Made by a program: the position numbers and the translations under genes. A stretch of 10,534 nucleotides of DNA, taken from positions 1 to 10,534 of the forward strand of contig JAJZAL010000179.1 of NCBI GenBank assembly GCA_021799405.1. Reading direction: 5' to 3'. The notes beneath the pieces were generated by a model. It did not search any database. It had not been told where the DNA came from and saw only the letters and a list, made by a program, of their open reading frames with translations. This DNA is from Acidobacteriota bacterium (GTDB taxonomy: Bacteria; Acidobacteriota; Terriglobia; Terriglobales; Acidobacteriaceae). Positions 1-5,828 of this stretch are shown in pieces; the stretch's first letter is position 1; each line of letters begins with the position of its first letter.

Positions 1-381
1 TCCGGATGGGCCCCCTACCAGAGTCCGATTGACACGACCTGCACTGCGACATCGACCGACAAATATTACGGGCAGAACCCGGTGAATATCACTCTCGCAA
101 ACGGGAAGACGGGTGAGATCGGCTTCGCTCCCGGTCCGGCAGGCACAAACCCCTACTCGCACACCGTGCTGAACGGGCCGTTCAACTGGACCGCTGACGC
201 CTCTCTCTTCAAGGTCTTTCCGATCAAGGAGACGGTCAACCTGCGATTCAATATGGACGTTTTCAACGCGTTCAATGTGCAGGGCTACAACAATCCGAGC
301 GGCACGGACGGCGTGGAAACCATGCTCTCGTCACACAACACGCCGCGCCAGGTGCAGTTCACGCTGCGCCTCTCGTTCTAA
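1..381 (+). CDS. TonB-dependent receptor, C-terminal end (5' partial)
   Basis: The frame is open from base 1 to the TAA at 379-381, giving 126 residues of a protein that begins outside the window. The visible part is rich in alternating polar and aromatic residues, as in outer-membrane beta strands. It contains a segment with LRFNMDVFNAFNVQGYNNP and ends in QVQFTLRLSF. A terminal Phe after an amphipathic strand is the usual beta-barrel assembly signal. This tail matches, from memory, the large Oar-like TonB-dependent receptors with an N-terminal carboxypeptidase-regulatory domain that are abundant in acidobacteria and take up glycans or other large ligands. The plug and TonB box are not visible, so substrate and exact class are unknown. 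The galactan-degrading genes are 5 kb away and not adjacent, so a link to them is speculative. Confidence 0.75.
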   Translation, partial: SGWAPYQSPIDTTCTATSTDKYYGQNPVNITLANGKTGEIGFAPGPAGTNPYSHTVLNGPFNWTADASLFKVFPIKETVNLRFNMDVFNAFNVQGYNNPSGTDGVETMLSSHNTPRQVQFTLRLSF

Positions 382-402
382 CCACAACGCATCCAATCCA
401 CG

Positions 403-440
403 CAGCAAGCCCCGGCCGATGATCTGGCCGGGGCTTGCTG
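403..440 (+). terminator. Strong intrinsic-type terminator hairpin after the receptor gene
   Basis: A perfect 15-bp inverted repeat (arms 403-417 and 426-440, AGCAAGCCCCGGCC against its complement plus one closing C-G pair) encloses an 8-base loop. It starts 22 bases after the receptor stop codon and is followed by TTT. The T tract is short, but stem length and position make it a good terminator. The minus-strand DUF5666-like gene ends at 493, so the same hairpin may serve both converging transcripts. Confidence 0.85.
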
Positions 441-492
441 TTTGTGCAGCGATTGCGCATTCCCCTCGCCGCATCTGAAAAGAAAATACTGA

Positions 493-1236
493 TTATTGCG
501 CTGGTGTGTTCCGTGGCATCCGCGGCATTCCTCCAGCGGGCATCACCACCACGGCTACCGAAGCGGCGGTAAAGGCGCCTTCCTTCACTGCGCCATCAAC
601 GCGCACCGTGTCGCCCACGTGAACATCGGCCAGCGTGATCGGATTGCGGCGTTCACGGAAGGTGGTGTTTTCGTCGGCCACAAAGGCGTGCTCGGCCTGG
701 TCCACGCTTCCCATCAAGGTCACCTTTGTGCCGTCAATCGCTGTCACCTTGCCCATCAGCCAGGTCTTGCCATAGTTGGCCATCATGGCGCGCATGCGCT
801 GGGCACGCTGGGGATCCAGTTGCATGATCATCATGGCGCCCACGGATTTGGCGCTGGAGTCCAGTTGCCCCATGGCGGTGATGTCGTCGCCCACCTTGAT
901 GTCGGCAGCTTTGATCTGTTCCGGCGGATTGCCGCGCATTCCCATGCCGCCCGAGCCGGCCACCTGTTTGAGGATGCGTGTATTGTTGCTGAAGTTTACG
1001 GTGTAGGTCTGGCCCTCATAACTCTTGACGGTAAAGTGGTCAGTGGCCACCGCGGTCACCGTGCCGGTGACTCCGCGGCCGGCTCCCATCATGCCCATGC
1101 CGCCAAAGCCGCGTCCGCCGCGCTGGCCGTATCCGCCGGGATTCTGGGCGGGGGAAGGAGCGGCATTCGCGGGCAAACCGCAGGCAGCGCTGAGCGCGAG
1201 GCCAAGGGCCGTTGCAATCAAAAAACGAATTTTCAT
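493..1236 (-). CDS. Exported DUF5666-like protein with two OB-type repeats
   Basis: The product has 247 residues. Residues 1-25 form a Sec signal peptide (KIR, then a hydrophobic run, with a likely cleavage after ANA). Cys19 lies in SAAC, which is not a good lipobox. A Gly/Met/Arg-rich linker (about 33-55) leads to two related beta-rich segments. The first spans about 55-140 (GVTGTVTAVATDHFTVKS, then VGDDITAMGQLD) and the second about 160-232 (MGKVTAIDGTKVTLMG, then VGDTVRVDGAV). The pattern 'G.VTA....FTV.....T.....T......VGD.V...G' is that of DUF5666, a small OB-like fold of unknown role found in bacterial exported proteins. ATG at 1236 is preceded by AGGAG (1242-1246) with 5-base spacing. 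The gene starts 51 bp behind the TPR gene upstream and has no evident promoter of its own, so cotranscription is likely. The many Met residues in the linkers could bind metal, but this is untested. Confidence 0.8.
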   Translation of the reverse strand: MKIRFLIATALGLALSAACGLPANAAPSPAQNPGGYGQRGGRGFGGMGMMGAGRGVTGTVTAVATDHFTVKSYEGQTYTVNFSNNTRILKQVAGSGGMGMRGNPPEQIKAADIKVGDDITAMGQLDSSAKSVGAMMIMQLDPQRAQRMRAMMANYGKTWLMGKVTAIDGTKVTLMGSVDQAEHAFVADENTTFRERRNPITLADVHVGDTVRVDGAVKEGAFTAASVAVVVMPAGGMPRMPRNTPAQ

Positions 1237-1287
1237 GGCATCTCCTGAGGACCGGGGAAGTTGGCCCTATCGGGATAGACGCCAAAA

Positions 1288-2133
1288 TCATCTCGGAAGA
1301 CGACGGGGCTCGAGTTTTGCACTTTGCTGGCCGTCGTCTACACCGATAAGCTTCTCGAACGCAGGCGTTCCGTGCAAGCCGGAGAATCCGGTGTCCGAGG
1401 CAATCTCTCTGGGGTCGGCAAAGCCTTCATTGAGAGCCCTGCGCAAATATCCAATGGCGCAATTGGGATGGCCGGCCTGCACACAGCCCTTTGCCATGAA
1501 GTAGTTCAAGGCGCCGCGCTGCTGCACAGAAGATGGGTCGGCTGCTTTGGGATTGGAGGTCTTTTCAAAGATGGCGGGATCGAGGGCGAGCGCCTTTCTG
1601 TACATATTCCACCCTTCCTCGAATTTGCGCCGCCTCAGCAGATTGGTGCCAAGGTTCTTGTAGATAAGAGCAGACGCAGGGCCGATTTTGAGCGCCTTGC
1701 GGTAGTCGCTCTCGGCAGCCCTGTAGTTCTTGCGCTCATCCTCTATGGTTCCGAGATTGTTGAGCACCTGCGCGTAGCGTGGATTCAATGCCAGGGACCT
1801 CTTGTAACAGTCAGAGGCATCCACGAGATCGAACAACATCTGGTAGGCGATCCCCAATTTATTCCAAAGGACCGCAGTCATCACCGGCGATTTTCTGTAC
1901 GCCGCAATGGCGCTCTGATAACGCTGGTGAAACATCATCGCATCCCCGATCTCTTCGGGGGTGAATTGGGTTGGGGCGCTCGTTCGGATCTGCGGCACAG
2001 GTTGAGCCAGTGCCGGCGCAGCCGGGGAAAGATGCGTTAAGGTTTGAGCGGAGATTGCTTGGGGCCCGAAGACAAAAAGAGCCACGAGCAGACCTCCGGT
2101 GGGAAGCCAACTGATGCCAAAATGTGTAGACAC
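1288..2133 (-). CDS. Exported tetratricopeptide-repeat protein, paralogue 1
   Basis: The product has 281 residues. Residues 1-29 are a signal peptide ending ISA before QT, followed by a Pro/Ala/Gln-rich linker to about 57. TPR helices fill about 60-190: a first half-repeat (RYQSAIAAYRKSP), then WNKLGIAYQML...DASDCYKRSLALNPR, AQVLNNLGTIEDERKNYRAAESDYRKALKI and ALIYKNLGTNLLRRRKFEEGWNMYRKALALDP. A final repeat-like helix pair (207-238) contains Cys217 and Cys225, a CX7C pair that could be a periplasmic disulfide. The role is probably a protein-protein scaffold in the periplasm or at the envelope; the partner is unknown. It is about two-thirds identical by eye and gap-free over the TPR part to the protein encoded at 2402-3208, but has 11 extra C-terminal residues (SAKLEPRRLPR). 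The start is GTG, chosen because a near-perfect ribosome site precedes it and the signal peptide begins there. Confidence 0.9.
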   Translation of the reverse strand: MSTHFGISWLPTGGLLVALFVFGPQAISAQTLTHLSPAAPALAQPVPQIRTSAPTQFTPEEIGDAMMFHQRYQSAIAAYRKSPVMTAVLWNKLGIAYQMLFDLVDASDCYKRSLALNPRYAQVLNNLGTIEDERKNYRAAESDYRKALKIGPASALIYKNLGTNLLRRRKFEEGWNMYRKALALDPAIFEKTSNPKAADPSSVQQRGALNYFMAKGCVQAGHPNCAIGYLRRALNEGFADPREIASDTGFSGLHGTPAFEKLIGVDDGQQSAKLEPRRLPR

Positions 2134-2141
2134 AGGGACCG

Positions 2142-2149
2142 ACCTCCTT
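2142..2149 (-). promoter_or_regulatory. Ribosome binding site fixing the GTG start of TPR paralogue 1
   Basis: AAGGAGGT on the minus strand lies 8 bases upstream of the GTG at 2133. It is nearly the full anti-16S complement and decides the GTG start over the upstream ATG codons, whose products would lack a signal peptide at the N terminus. The same AAGGAGG sits at the equivalent place in the paralogous gene. Confidence 0.85.
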
Positions 2150-2205
2150 CGAAGGGAATGTCGGGGGAGGATTCATAAAGACGGGGAAGAAACTGTGTCT
2201 TCGAG

Positions 2206-2234
2206 ATTATGGGGCCAATGTAGAACGGTTGCAA
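2206..2234 (-). promoter_or_regulatory. Sigma70-type promoter of TPR paralogue 1
   Basis: On the minus strand, TTGCAA (2229-2234) is separated by exactly 17 bases from CATAAT (2206-2211). The expected transcript would have a leader of about 65 bases before the GTG start. The same box pair and spacing occur upstream of the paralogue (3270-3298), and the flanking TTTCTTCCCC leader block is also shared. That conservation, beyond the box match itself, is the main support. Confidence 0.7.
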
Positions 2235-2248
2235 TACATTTTTGCAAC
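2228..2248. promoter_or_regulatory. Possible operator: GTTGCAA-N7-TTGCAAC inverted repeat over the -35 box
   Basis: Two 7-base arms (2228-2234 and 2242-2248) form a perfect inverted repeat with a 7-base AT-rich spacer. The first arm contains the -35 hexamer of the TPR promoter. Such a repeat is the shape of a dimeric-repressor site. The paralogous promoter has only one TTGCAA, so the second arm is specific to this copy. TTGCAA is itself a palindrome, so chance occurrence is possible. Confidence 0.35.
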
Positions 2249-2257
2249 TTCACCATC

Positions 2258-2274
2258 TTTCCCTTTTTGGGAAA
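2258..2274 (-). other. Small A/T-loop hairpin upstream of the TPR promoter
   Basis: TTTCCC-TTTTT-GGGAAA on the plus strand reads TTTCCC-AAAAA-GGGAAA on the minus strand, a 6-bp stem with a 5-base loop. It lies between the end of the upstream TPR gene (2402) and the next promoter. It could be a weak transcription end for the upstream TPR gene or merely local AT-rich structure. Confidence 0.25.
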
Positions 2275-2299
2275 ATAGAGAATCGGGAATACCGGGAAG

Positions 2300-2337
2300 C
2301 CTCACCGGGCGTGCCTGTGGGTCGGCCTGCGGTGAGG
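2300..2337 (-). terminator. Terminator-like hairpin after TPR paralogue 2
   Basis: An 8-bp perfect inverted repeat, CCTCACCG (2300-2307) and CGGTGAGG (2330-2337), encloses a 22-base loop. It lies 64 bases downstream of the stop codon of the minus-strand TPR gene at 2402. There is no T tract on either side, so it would be a Rho-dependent or weak terminator, or a 3' stabilising structure. The rest of the 2134-2401 gap holds the next gene's promoter and leader and nothing else I can identify. Confidence 0.4.
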
Positions 2338-2401
2338 TCGCATCTTGCAATGGTTGCCTGTCTCCTATTGCGCGGCCGTTCAACGACCAGGCAGGAGAGC
2401 T

Positions 2402-3208
2402 TCACTGGCCTTTGTGCGCTTCAATCAGCTCGTCGAACTCAGGATTTCCTCGCAAGGTGGAGAATTCGATGTCGGCAGCAACCTTGCTGGGATTGGTGAA
2501 GCCTTCATTGAGAGCCTTGCGCAAGTAATCGACGGCACAATCTGGATGGCCGGCTTGAACACAGCCCTTCGCCATGTAATAGTTCATGGCGCCGCGCTCC
2601 TCGAGCGAAGCCGGGTTCAACGCCCTGGGACTGGCGGTGTTTTCAAAGATAGTGGGATCGAGAGCCAGGGCTCGTTTATAGGCGTCCCAACCCTTTTGGA
2701 ATTTGCGCTGGGTCAGCAGATTGGTGCCAAGGTTTTTGTAAATCAGTGCAGATCTGGGATCGATCTTGAGCGCCTTGCGATAGTAGCGTTCGGCGGATTT
2801 GTAGTCTTTGAGGGCGTACTCGACGGTGCCGAGATTATTGAGCACCTGCGCCTTGCGGGGATTCAGCTTCAAAGACTTCTTGTAGCAATCGGATGCATCT
2901 TCAAGATCAAACATCATCTGGTAAGCTATCCCCATTTTGTTCCAGAGGTCAGCGGTCATCTCCGGGGATTTCTTGTAAGCCTCAATGGCGGCCTGGTAGC
3001 GCTTGTGAAGCATGAAGGTATCGCCGAGTTCCTCCGGCGTGGGCTGGGGCTGTGGGGCGGTTTGAACCTGCGGCGCAGATTGCGTGGGATCAGATGCGAC
3101 GGAAGGAAAGTGAGTGGAGGTTTGAGCGGAGGCAGCCTGCAATTCGATGAGAAGAACCGCCAGCCAGCCTGCGACCAGACGCCAAGTGAATGGATTGCAC
3201 CTGGACAT
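2402..3208 (-). CDS. Exported tetratricopeptide-repeat protein, paralogue 2
   Basis: The product has 268 residues. Residues 1-28 form a signal peptide (SRCNPFTWR, then a hydrophobic stretch, cleavage expected after ASA), followed by a Pro/Gln-rich linker to about 57. TPR units run from about 58 to 186 (WNKMGIAYQMMFDLEDASDCYKK, AQVLNNLGTVEYALKDYKSA, ALIYKNLGTNLLTQRKFQKG), with a last helical pair at 206-238. Cys108, Cys216 and Cys224 are all kept in the paralogue at 1288-2133, including the CX7C pair in KGCVQAGHPDC. A periplasmic scaffold role is inferred; no partner is identifiable. The frame stays open for a further 1.5 kb upstream, antisense to egtB, but ATG 3208 is chosen because it has an AAGGAGG site, a promoter 60 bases upstream and a proper signal peptide. 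This gene is upstream of its paralogue and has its own promoter. Confidence 0.9.
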   Translation of the reverse strand: MSRCNPFTWRLVAGWLAVLLIELQAASAQTSTHFPSVASDPTQSAPQVQTAPQPQPTPEELGDTFMLHKRYQAAIEAYKKSPEMTADLWNKMGIAYQMMFDLEDASDCYKKSLKLNPRKAQVLNNLGTVEYALKDYKSAERYYRKALKIDPRSALIYKNLGTNLLTQRKFQKGWDAYKRALALDPTIFENTASPRALNPASLEERGAMNYYMAKGCVQAGHPDCAVDYLRKALNEGFTNPSKVAADIEFSTLRGNPEFDELIEAHKGQ

Positions 3209-3213
3209 GCGCG

Positions 3214-3220
3214 CCTCCTT
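3214..3220 (-). promoter_or_regulatory. Ribosome binding site fixing the start of TPR paralogue 2
   Basis: AAGGAGG on the minus strand ends 5 bases before ATG 3208. It separates the real 268-residue gene from the long upstream open frame on the same strand, which runs antisense to egtB and has no codon-level reason to be translated. Confidence 0.85.
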
Positions 3221-3269
3221 CTGAGGGAATTCCGGGGCGAGCAACCGGGGAAGAAATATGTCCGATGAA

Positions 3270-3298
3270 ATTATCGGTCCGGCGCTGCGCCGTTGCAA
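3270..3298 (-). promoter_or_regulatory. Sigma70-type promoter of TPR paralogue 2
   Basis: On the minus strand, TTGCAA (3293-3298) and GATAAT (3270-3275) are separated by 17 bases. The leader to ATG 3208 would be about 55 bases and includes TTTCTTCCCC, as in the paralogue. The spacer sequence is different and GC-rich in this copy, while both hexamers and the spacing are kept, which argues for selection on the promoter itself. Confidence 0.7.
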
Positions 3299-3313
3299 CA
3301 CCGTTTCCGGTAT

Positions 3314-3347
3314 TTCGTCACCTTTCTTTCCGCCGAAGGTTGACGAA
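3314..3347. repeat. Imperfect inverted repeat in the TPR/egtB divergent region
   Basis: TTCGTCA (3314-3320) pairs with TGACGAA (3341-3347). After one mismatch the stem continues for about five more pairs, leaving a short loop. It lies 16 bases upstream of the TPR -35 box and about 100 bases upstream of egtB. It may be a regulator-binding site shared by the divergent genes, or an RNA hairpin in a long egtB leader. The rest of 3209-3448 shows no convincing plus-strand -35/-10 pair for egtB. Confidence 0.35.
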
Positions 3348-3448
3348 TACGGAAGACGAGAAGTCCCAAAATCAGCCGCGAGTTGCGCCGGGAAGCGGCG
3401 GAGGCTCTGGCCTGGGGTTACACTCATCGCAGTGCGGGAAGGTGAGTC

Positions 3449-4729
3449 ATGAATGCCAATATCGAGGATCATCTGCAAACAGAGATCGCTCTGCGATTTC
3501 GCGGTGTACGGCGGCGTACGCTGTCTCTCTGCGAGCCACTCTCGGCTGAGGACATGATGGTGCAGTCCTGCCCGGAGGCCTCGCCGGTCAAGTGGCATCT
3601 GGCGCACACCACATGGTTCTTCGAGTCCTTTGTGCTCAGGGAGTTCCTGCCCGGCTACCGGCTCTTCCATCCGGATTTTTCCTGGCTTTTTAACAGCTAC
3701 TACCAGAGCTTTTCTGCTTTTCCTGAAAAACGGCTGCGGTCGTCGTTTTCGCGCCCCGGACTGGATGAGATTTTGCGTTACCGGGAACATGTGGACGAGG
3801 CGATCGAAGAGTTGCTGGGTCAAAGCCCTGCGCCGGAGGCACTCCACCGCCTGGAACTGGGCGTAAACCACGAGGAACAGCACCAGGAGTTGCTGCTGAC
3901 TGATGTTCTGCACGCGTTCTTCACCAATCCACTGCGTCCCGCGTATCAACCGGGAGAGGTGGAAATGGGCGCAGAGAGTGAAGCGCTGAGCTTTCTGGAG
4001 TTTGAGGGCGGGTTGCACGAGATCGGGCATGCGGGCAAGGGTTTCTGTTTCGATAATGAGCTGCCCCGGCATCGCGTCTGGCTGGAGCCGTTTGCGTTCG
4101 CGGGACGCCTGGTCACATGTGGCGAGTTCGCATCGTTCATGGCCGATGACGGGTATAGCCGTCCGGAGCTTTGGCTTTCGGCAGGGTGGGACGCGGTGAA
4201 GAGTAACGGCTGGCAGGCGCCACTCTACTGGACGCGACGAGACGGAAATTGGAACCTGTTTACGCTGCGCGGCGAGCTGTCCCTGGACAAGCTGAAAGCC
4301 GCTCCGGTGAGTCATGTCAGCTACTTCGAGGCTGACGCCTATGCGCGTTGGGCGGGGAAGAGGCTGGCCACCGAGTTTGAATGGGAGTTTGCGGCTGAAG
4401 ACGCGGACGAGATAGAAGCGGCGGACGGGAATTTGCTGGAGACGGGGCGGCTGATGCCCTGGCCCTCCACCGAACTGGCAGAAAATCAGGGCGGAGCGCA
4501 GTTTTTTGGCGATTGCTGGGAGTGGACGGCAAGCGCCTACCTGGGCTATCCGGGCTTCAAGCCGCTGGCCGGGTCGCTGGGCGAGTACAACGGCAAGTTC
4601 ATGAGCGGGCAAATGGTGCTGCGCGGCGGCTCGTGCGTTACGCCAGGCGACCATATTCGCGCCAGCTACCGAAATTTCTTTGCGCCGGAGACACGCTGGC
4701 AATTTTCCGGCATAAGGCTTGCATCGTGA
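3449..4729 (+). CDS. egtB: EgtB, hercynine oxygenase / sulfoxide synthase (ergothioneine synthesis)
   Basis: The product has 426 residues, the usual length of EgtB. It uses O2 and non-haem Fe(II) to join a thiol donor to hercynine, the central step of ergothioneine synthesis in the cytoplasm. Residues about 10-160 are the DinB-like helical domain. It carries the three iron ligands: His50 (VKWHLAHTTWFFE), His141 and His145 (NHEEQHQE). Residues about 165-426 are the FGE-sulfatase (C-type-lectin-like) domain, with typical CWEWTASAY, LRGGSC and IRASYRNFF segments. NSYYQ (Tyr84-Tyr85) matches the paired tyrosines I recall as catalytic in the Chloracidobacterium enzyme, which takes cysteine and not gamma-glutamylcysteine. 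ATG 3449 is preceded by GGAAGGTGAG. egtD follows 27 bp downstream, so the two are one operon. Confidence 0.97.
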   Translation: MNANIEDHLQTEIALRFRGVRRRTLSLCEPLSAEDMMVQSCPEASPVKWHLAHTTWFFESFVLREFLPGYRLFHPDFSWLFNSYYQSFSAFPEKRLRSSFSRPGLDEILRYREHVDEAIEELLGQSPAPEALHRLELGVNHEEQHQELLLTDVLHAFFTNPLRPAYQPGEVEMGAESEALSFLEFEGGLHEIGHAGKGFCFDNELPRHRVWLEPFAFAGRLVTCGEFASFMADDGYSRPELWLSAGWDAVKSNGWQAPLYWTRRDGNWNLFTLRGELSLDKLKAAPVSHVSYFEADAYARWAGKRLATEFEWEFAAEDADEIEAADGNLLETGRLMPWPSTELAENQGGAQFFGDCWEWTASAYLGYPGFKPLAGSLGEYNGKFMSGQMVLRGGSCVTPGDHIRASYRNFFAPETRWQFSGIRLAS

Positions 4730-4756
4730 GAAAGTGAAGCGCATCGAACGAAGAAC

Positions 4757-5761
4757 ATGAGTCCTTATGCTTCCCCGTCTGTCGGCGTACGACTCGATGA
4801 AGGTATCGCTTCTGCAGTGCGTATGGGACTTACGTCCTCTCCCAAATGGTTACCCCCGTGGCTGTTTTACGATGCGGCTGGCTCGCGGCTTTTTGAAGCA
4901 ATCACCGAACTGCCGGAATACTATTTGACGCGCACCGAGCGGAGCATTCTGGCCGCACATGCGCCGGAGATGATTGCGCCGGCTCCGGCCCATACCGCAA
5001 ACCATTTGAAATTGCGCATCACCGAGTTGGGCGCAGGTTCCGCGGATAAGACGCGGCTTCTGCTGCGGGCCGCGGTGGAGCGGCAGGGCACGGTGCGTTA
5101 CGAACCGCTCGACGTCTCAGCCAGCGCGCTGCGAGCGGCCCGCGAGCGCATCGAGCGCGAGTTCCCCGCGGTGAGCGTGGCGCCGCAGGTTGTGGATTAC
5201 ACGCGCGGGAACGGAAGCGGACTCGGACTGGAGCCCGTAGAGAGCGGCGAACGGCGGCTGGTGCTTTACATCGGATCGAGCATCGGCAACTTCGAGCATG
5301 AGGATGCAATGCGGCTTTTACGCCGGGTGCGGGAGGCACTGCGACCTGGCGACGGCCTGCTGCTGGGCGTGGACCTCGTGAAGGAAGAACACACGCTGCT
5401 GGCAGCCTACAACGATGCGGCGGGCGTAACGGCAGCCTTCAACAGGAACATGCTGGCGCGTCTCAACCACGAATTGGGCGCCAACTTTGATGTTGATAAC
5501 TTCGCGCACCGGGCCGTCTGGAATCGCGGCGCGTCGCGGATTGAGATGCACCTTGAAAGCCGATATGCGCAACGCGTGCGCCTCGCCTCCTTGGATCTTG
5601 ACGTGAGATTTGCGCAGGGTGAAACCATTCACACCGAAAACAGCTACAAGTACGCGCCCGGCCAGGCAGAGGCCATGCTGGTTCAAGCTGGATTCAAAGC
5701 GGAGCAGTGTTGGATGGACGAGCGCGGATGGTTTGCAGTTTGCCTCGGAGAGGTGGCATAG
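4757..5761 (+). CDS. egtD: EgtD, L-histidine N-alpha-methyltransferase
   Basis: The product has 334 residues, close to the mycobacterial enzyme. It transfers three methyl groups from S-adenosylmethionine to the alpha-amino group of histidine, giving hercynine, the substrate of EgtB encoded just upstream. Visible motifs in order: LPEYYLTRTE (53-62, Tyr56 at the histidine pocket), ELGAGSADKT (90-99, SAM loop), Asp119 in PLDVS (adenosine-ribose side), YIGSSIGNF (171-179, Asn178 binding histidine), YNDAAGVTAAFN (218-229), Met264, and IHTENSYKY (Glu294 and Ser296, holding the histidine amine and imidazole). All substrate residues I know from the structure are present, so the enzyme should be active. 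The ribosome site is weak (GAACGAAG before ATG), and translation may depend on coupling to egtB. The N terminus aligns with known EgtD proteins, which supports this start. Confidence 0.97.
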   Translation: MSPYASPSVGVRLDEGIASAVRMGLTSSPKWLPPWLFYDAAGSRLFEAITELPEYYLTRTERSILAAHAPEMIAPAPAHTANHLKLRITELGAGSADKTRLLLRAAVERQGTVRYEPLDVSASALRAARERIEREFPAVSVAPQVVDYTRGNGSGLGLEPVESGERRLVLYIGSSIGNFEHEDAMRLLRRVREALRPGDGLLLGVDLVKEEHTLLAAYNDAAGVTAAFNRNMLARLNHELGANFDVDNFAHRAVWNRGASRIEMHLESRYAQRVRLASLDLDVRFAQGETIHTENSYKYAPGQAEAMLVQAGFKAEQCWMDERGWFAVCLGEVA

Positions 5762-5774
5762 CGATTCATGTTGC

Positions 5775-5800
5775 GCCCCATTCTACCGCCCGGATGGGGC
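5775..5800. terminator. Hairpin between converging egtD and GH27 genes
   Basis: GCCCCAT (5775-5781) and ATGGGGC (5794-5800) make a perfect 7-bp stem with a 12-base loop. A GGCTGCAGCC palindrome overlaps its end (5798-5807). The 67-bp gap lies between two stop codons, so a bidirectional terminator is expected here. No T tract follows on either strand, which keeps confidence low. Its arms resemble those of the hairpins at 7132 and 9605. Confidence 0.35.
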
Positions 5801-5828
5801 TGCAGCCGGGGCGCCAACGGTTGCCCGC

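Noticed and set aside
496..1248. Plus-strand open frame of 250 codons rich in His and Gly opposite the DUF5666-like gene.
   Set aside because: The His runs are the antisense reading of Met and other codons of the real gene; there is no ribosome site, and the minus-strand frame has a signal peptide and domain pattern.
1267..1278. Short palindrome CTATCGGGATAG between the TPR and DUF5666-like genes.
   Set aside because: At most a 4-bp stem with a 4-base loop and no T tract; too weak to call a terminator.
2345..2400. TGCCTG/CAGGCA and TCTCCT/AGGAGA inverted pairs just behind the TPR stop codon at 2402.
   Set aside because: The two pairings exclude each other and are short with long loops; the 8-bp hairpin at 2300-2337 is the better candidate.
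1324..3268. Two plus-strand open frames (1324-2040 and 2345-3268) that resemble each other.
   Set aside because: Their similarity is only the mirror of the duplicated TPR genes on the minus strand.
3209..4744. Long open frame on the minus strand opposite egtB, in frame with the TPR gene, giving a hypothetical 780-residue protein.
   Set aside because: It is a high-GC shadow of egtB. The TPR gene has its own ribosome site, signal peptide and promoter at 3208, and the extra part has the Arg/Pro/Gln-rich composition typical of antisense frames.
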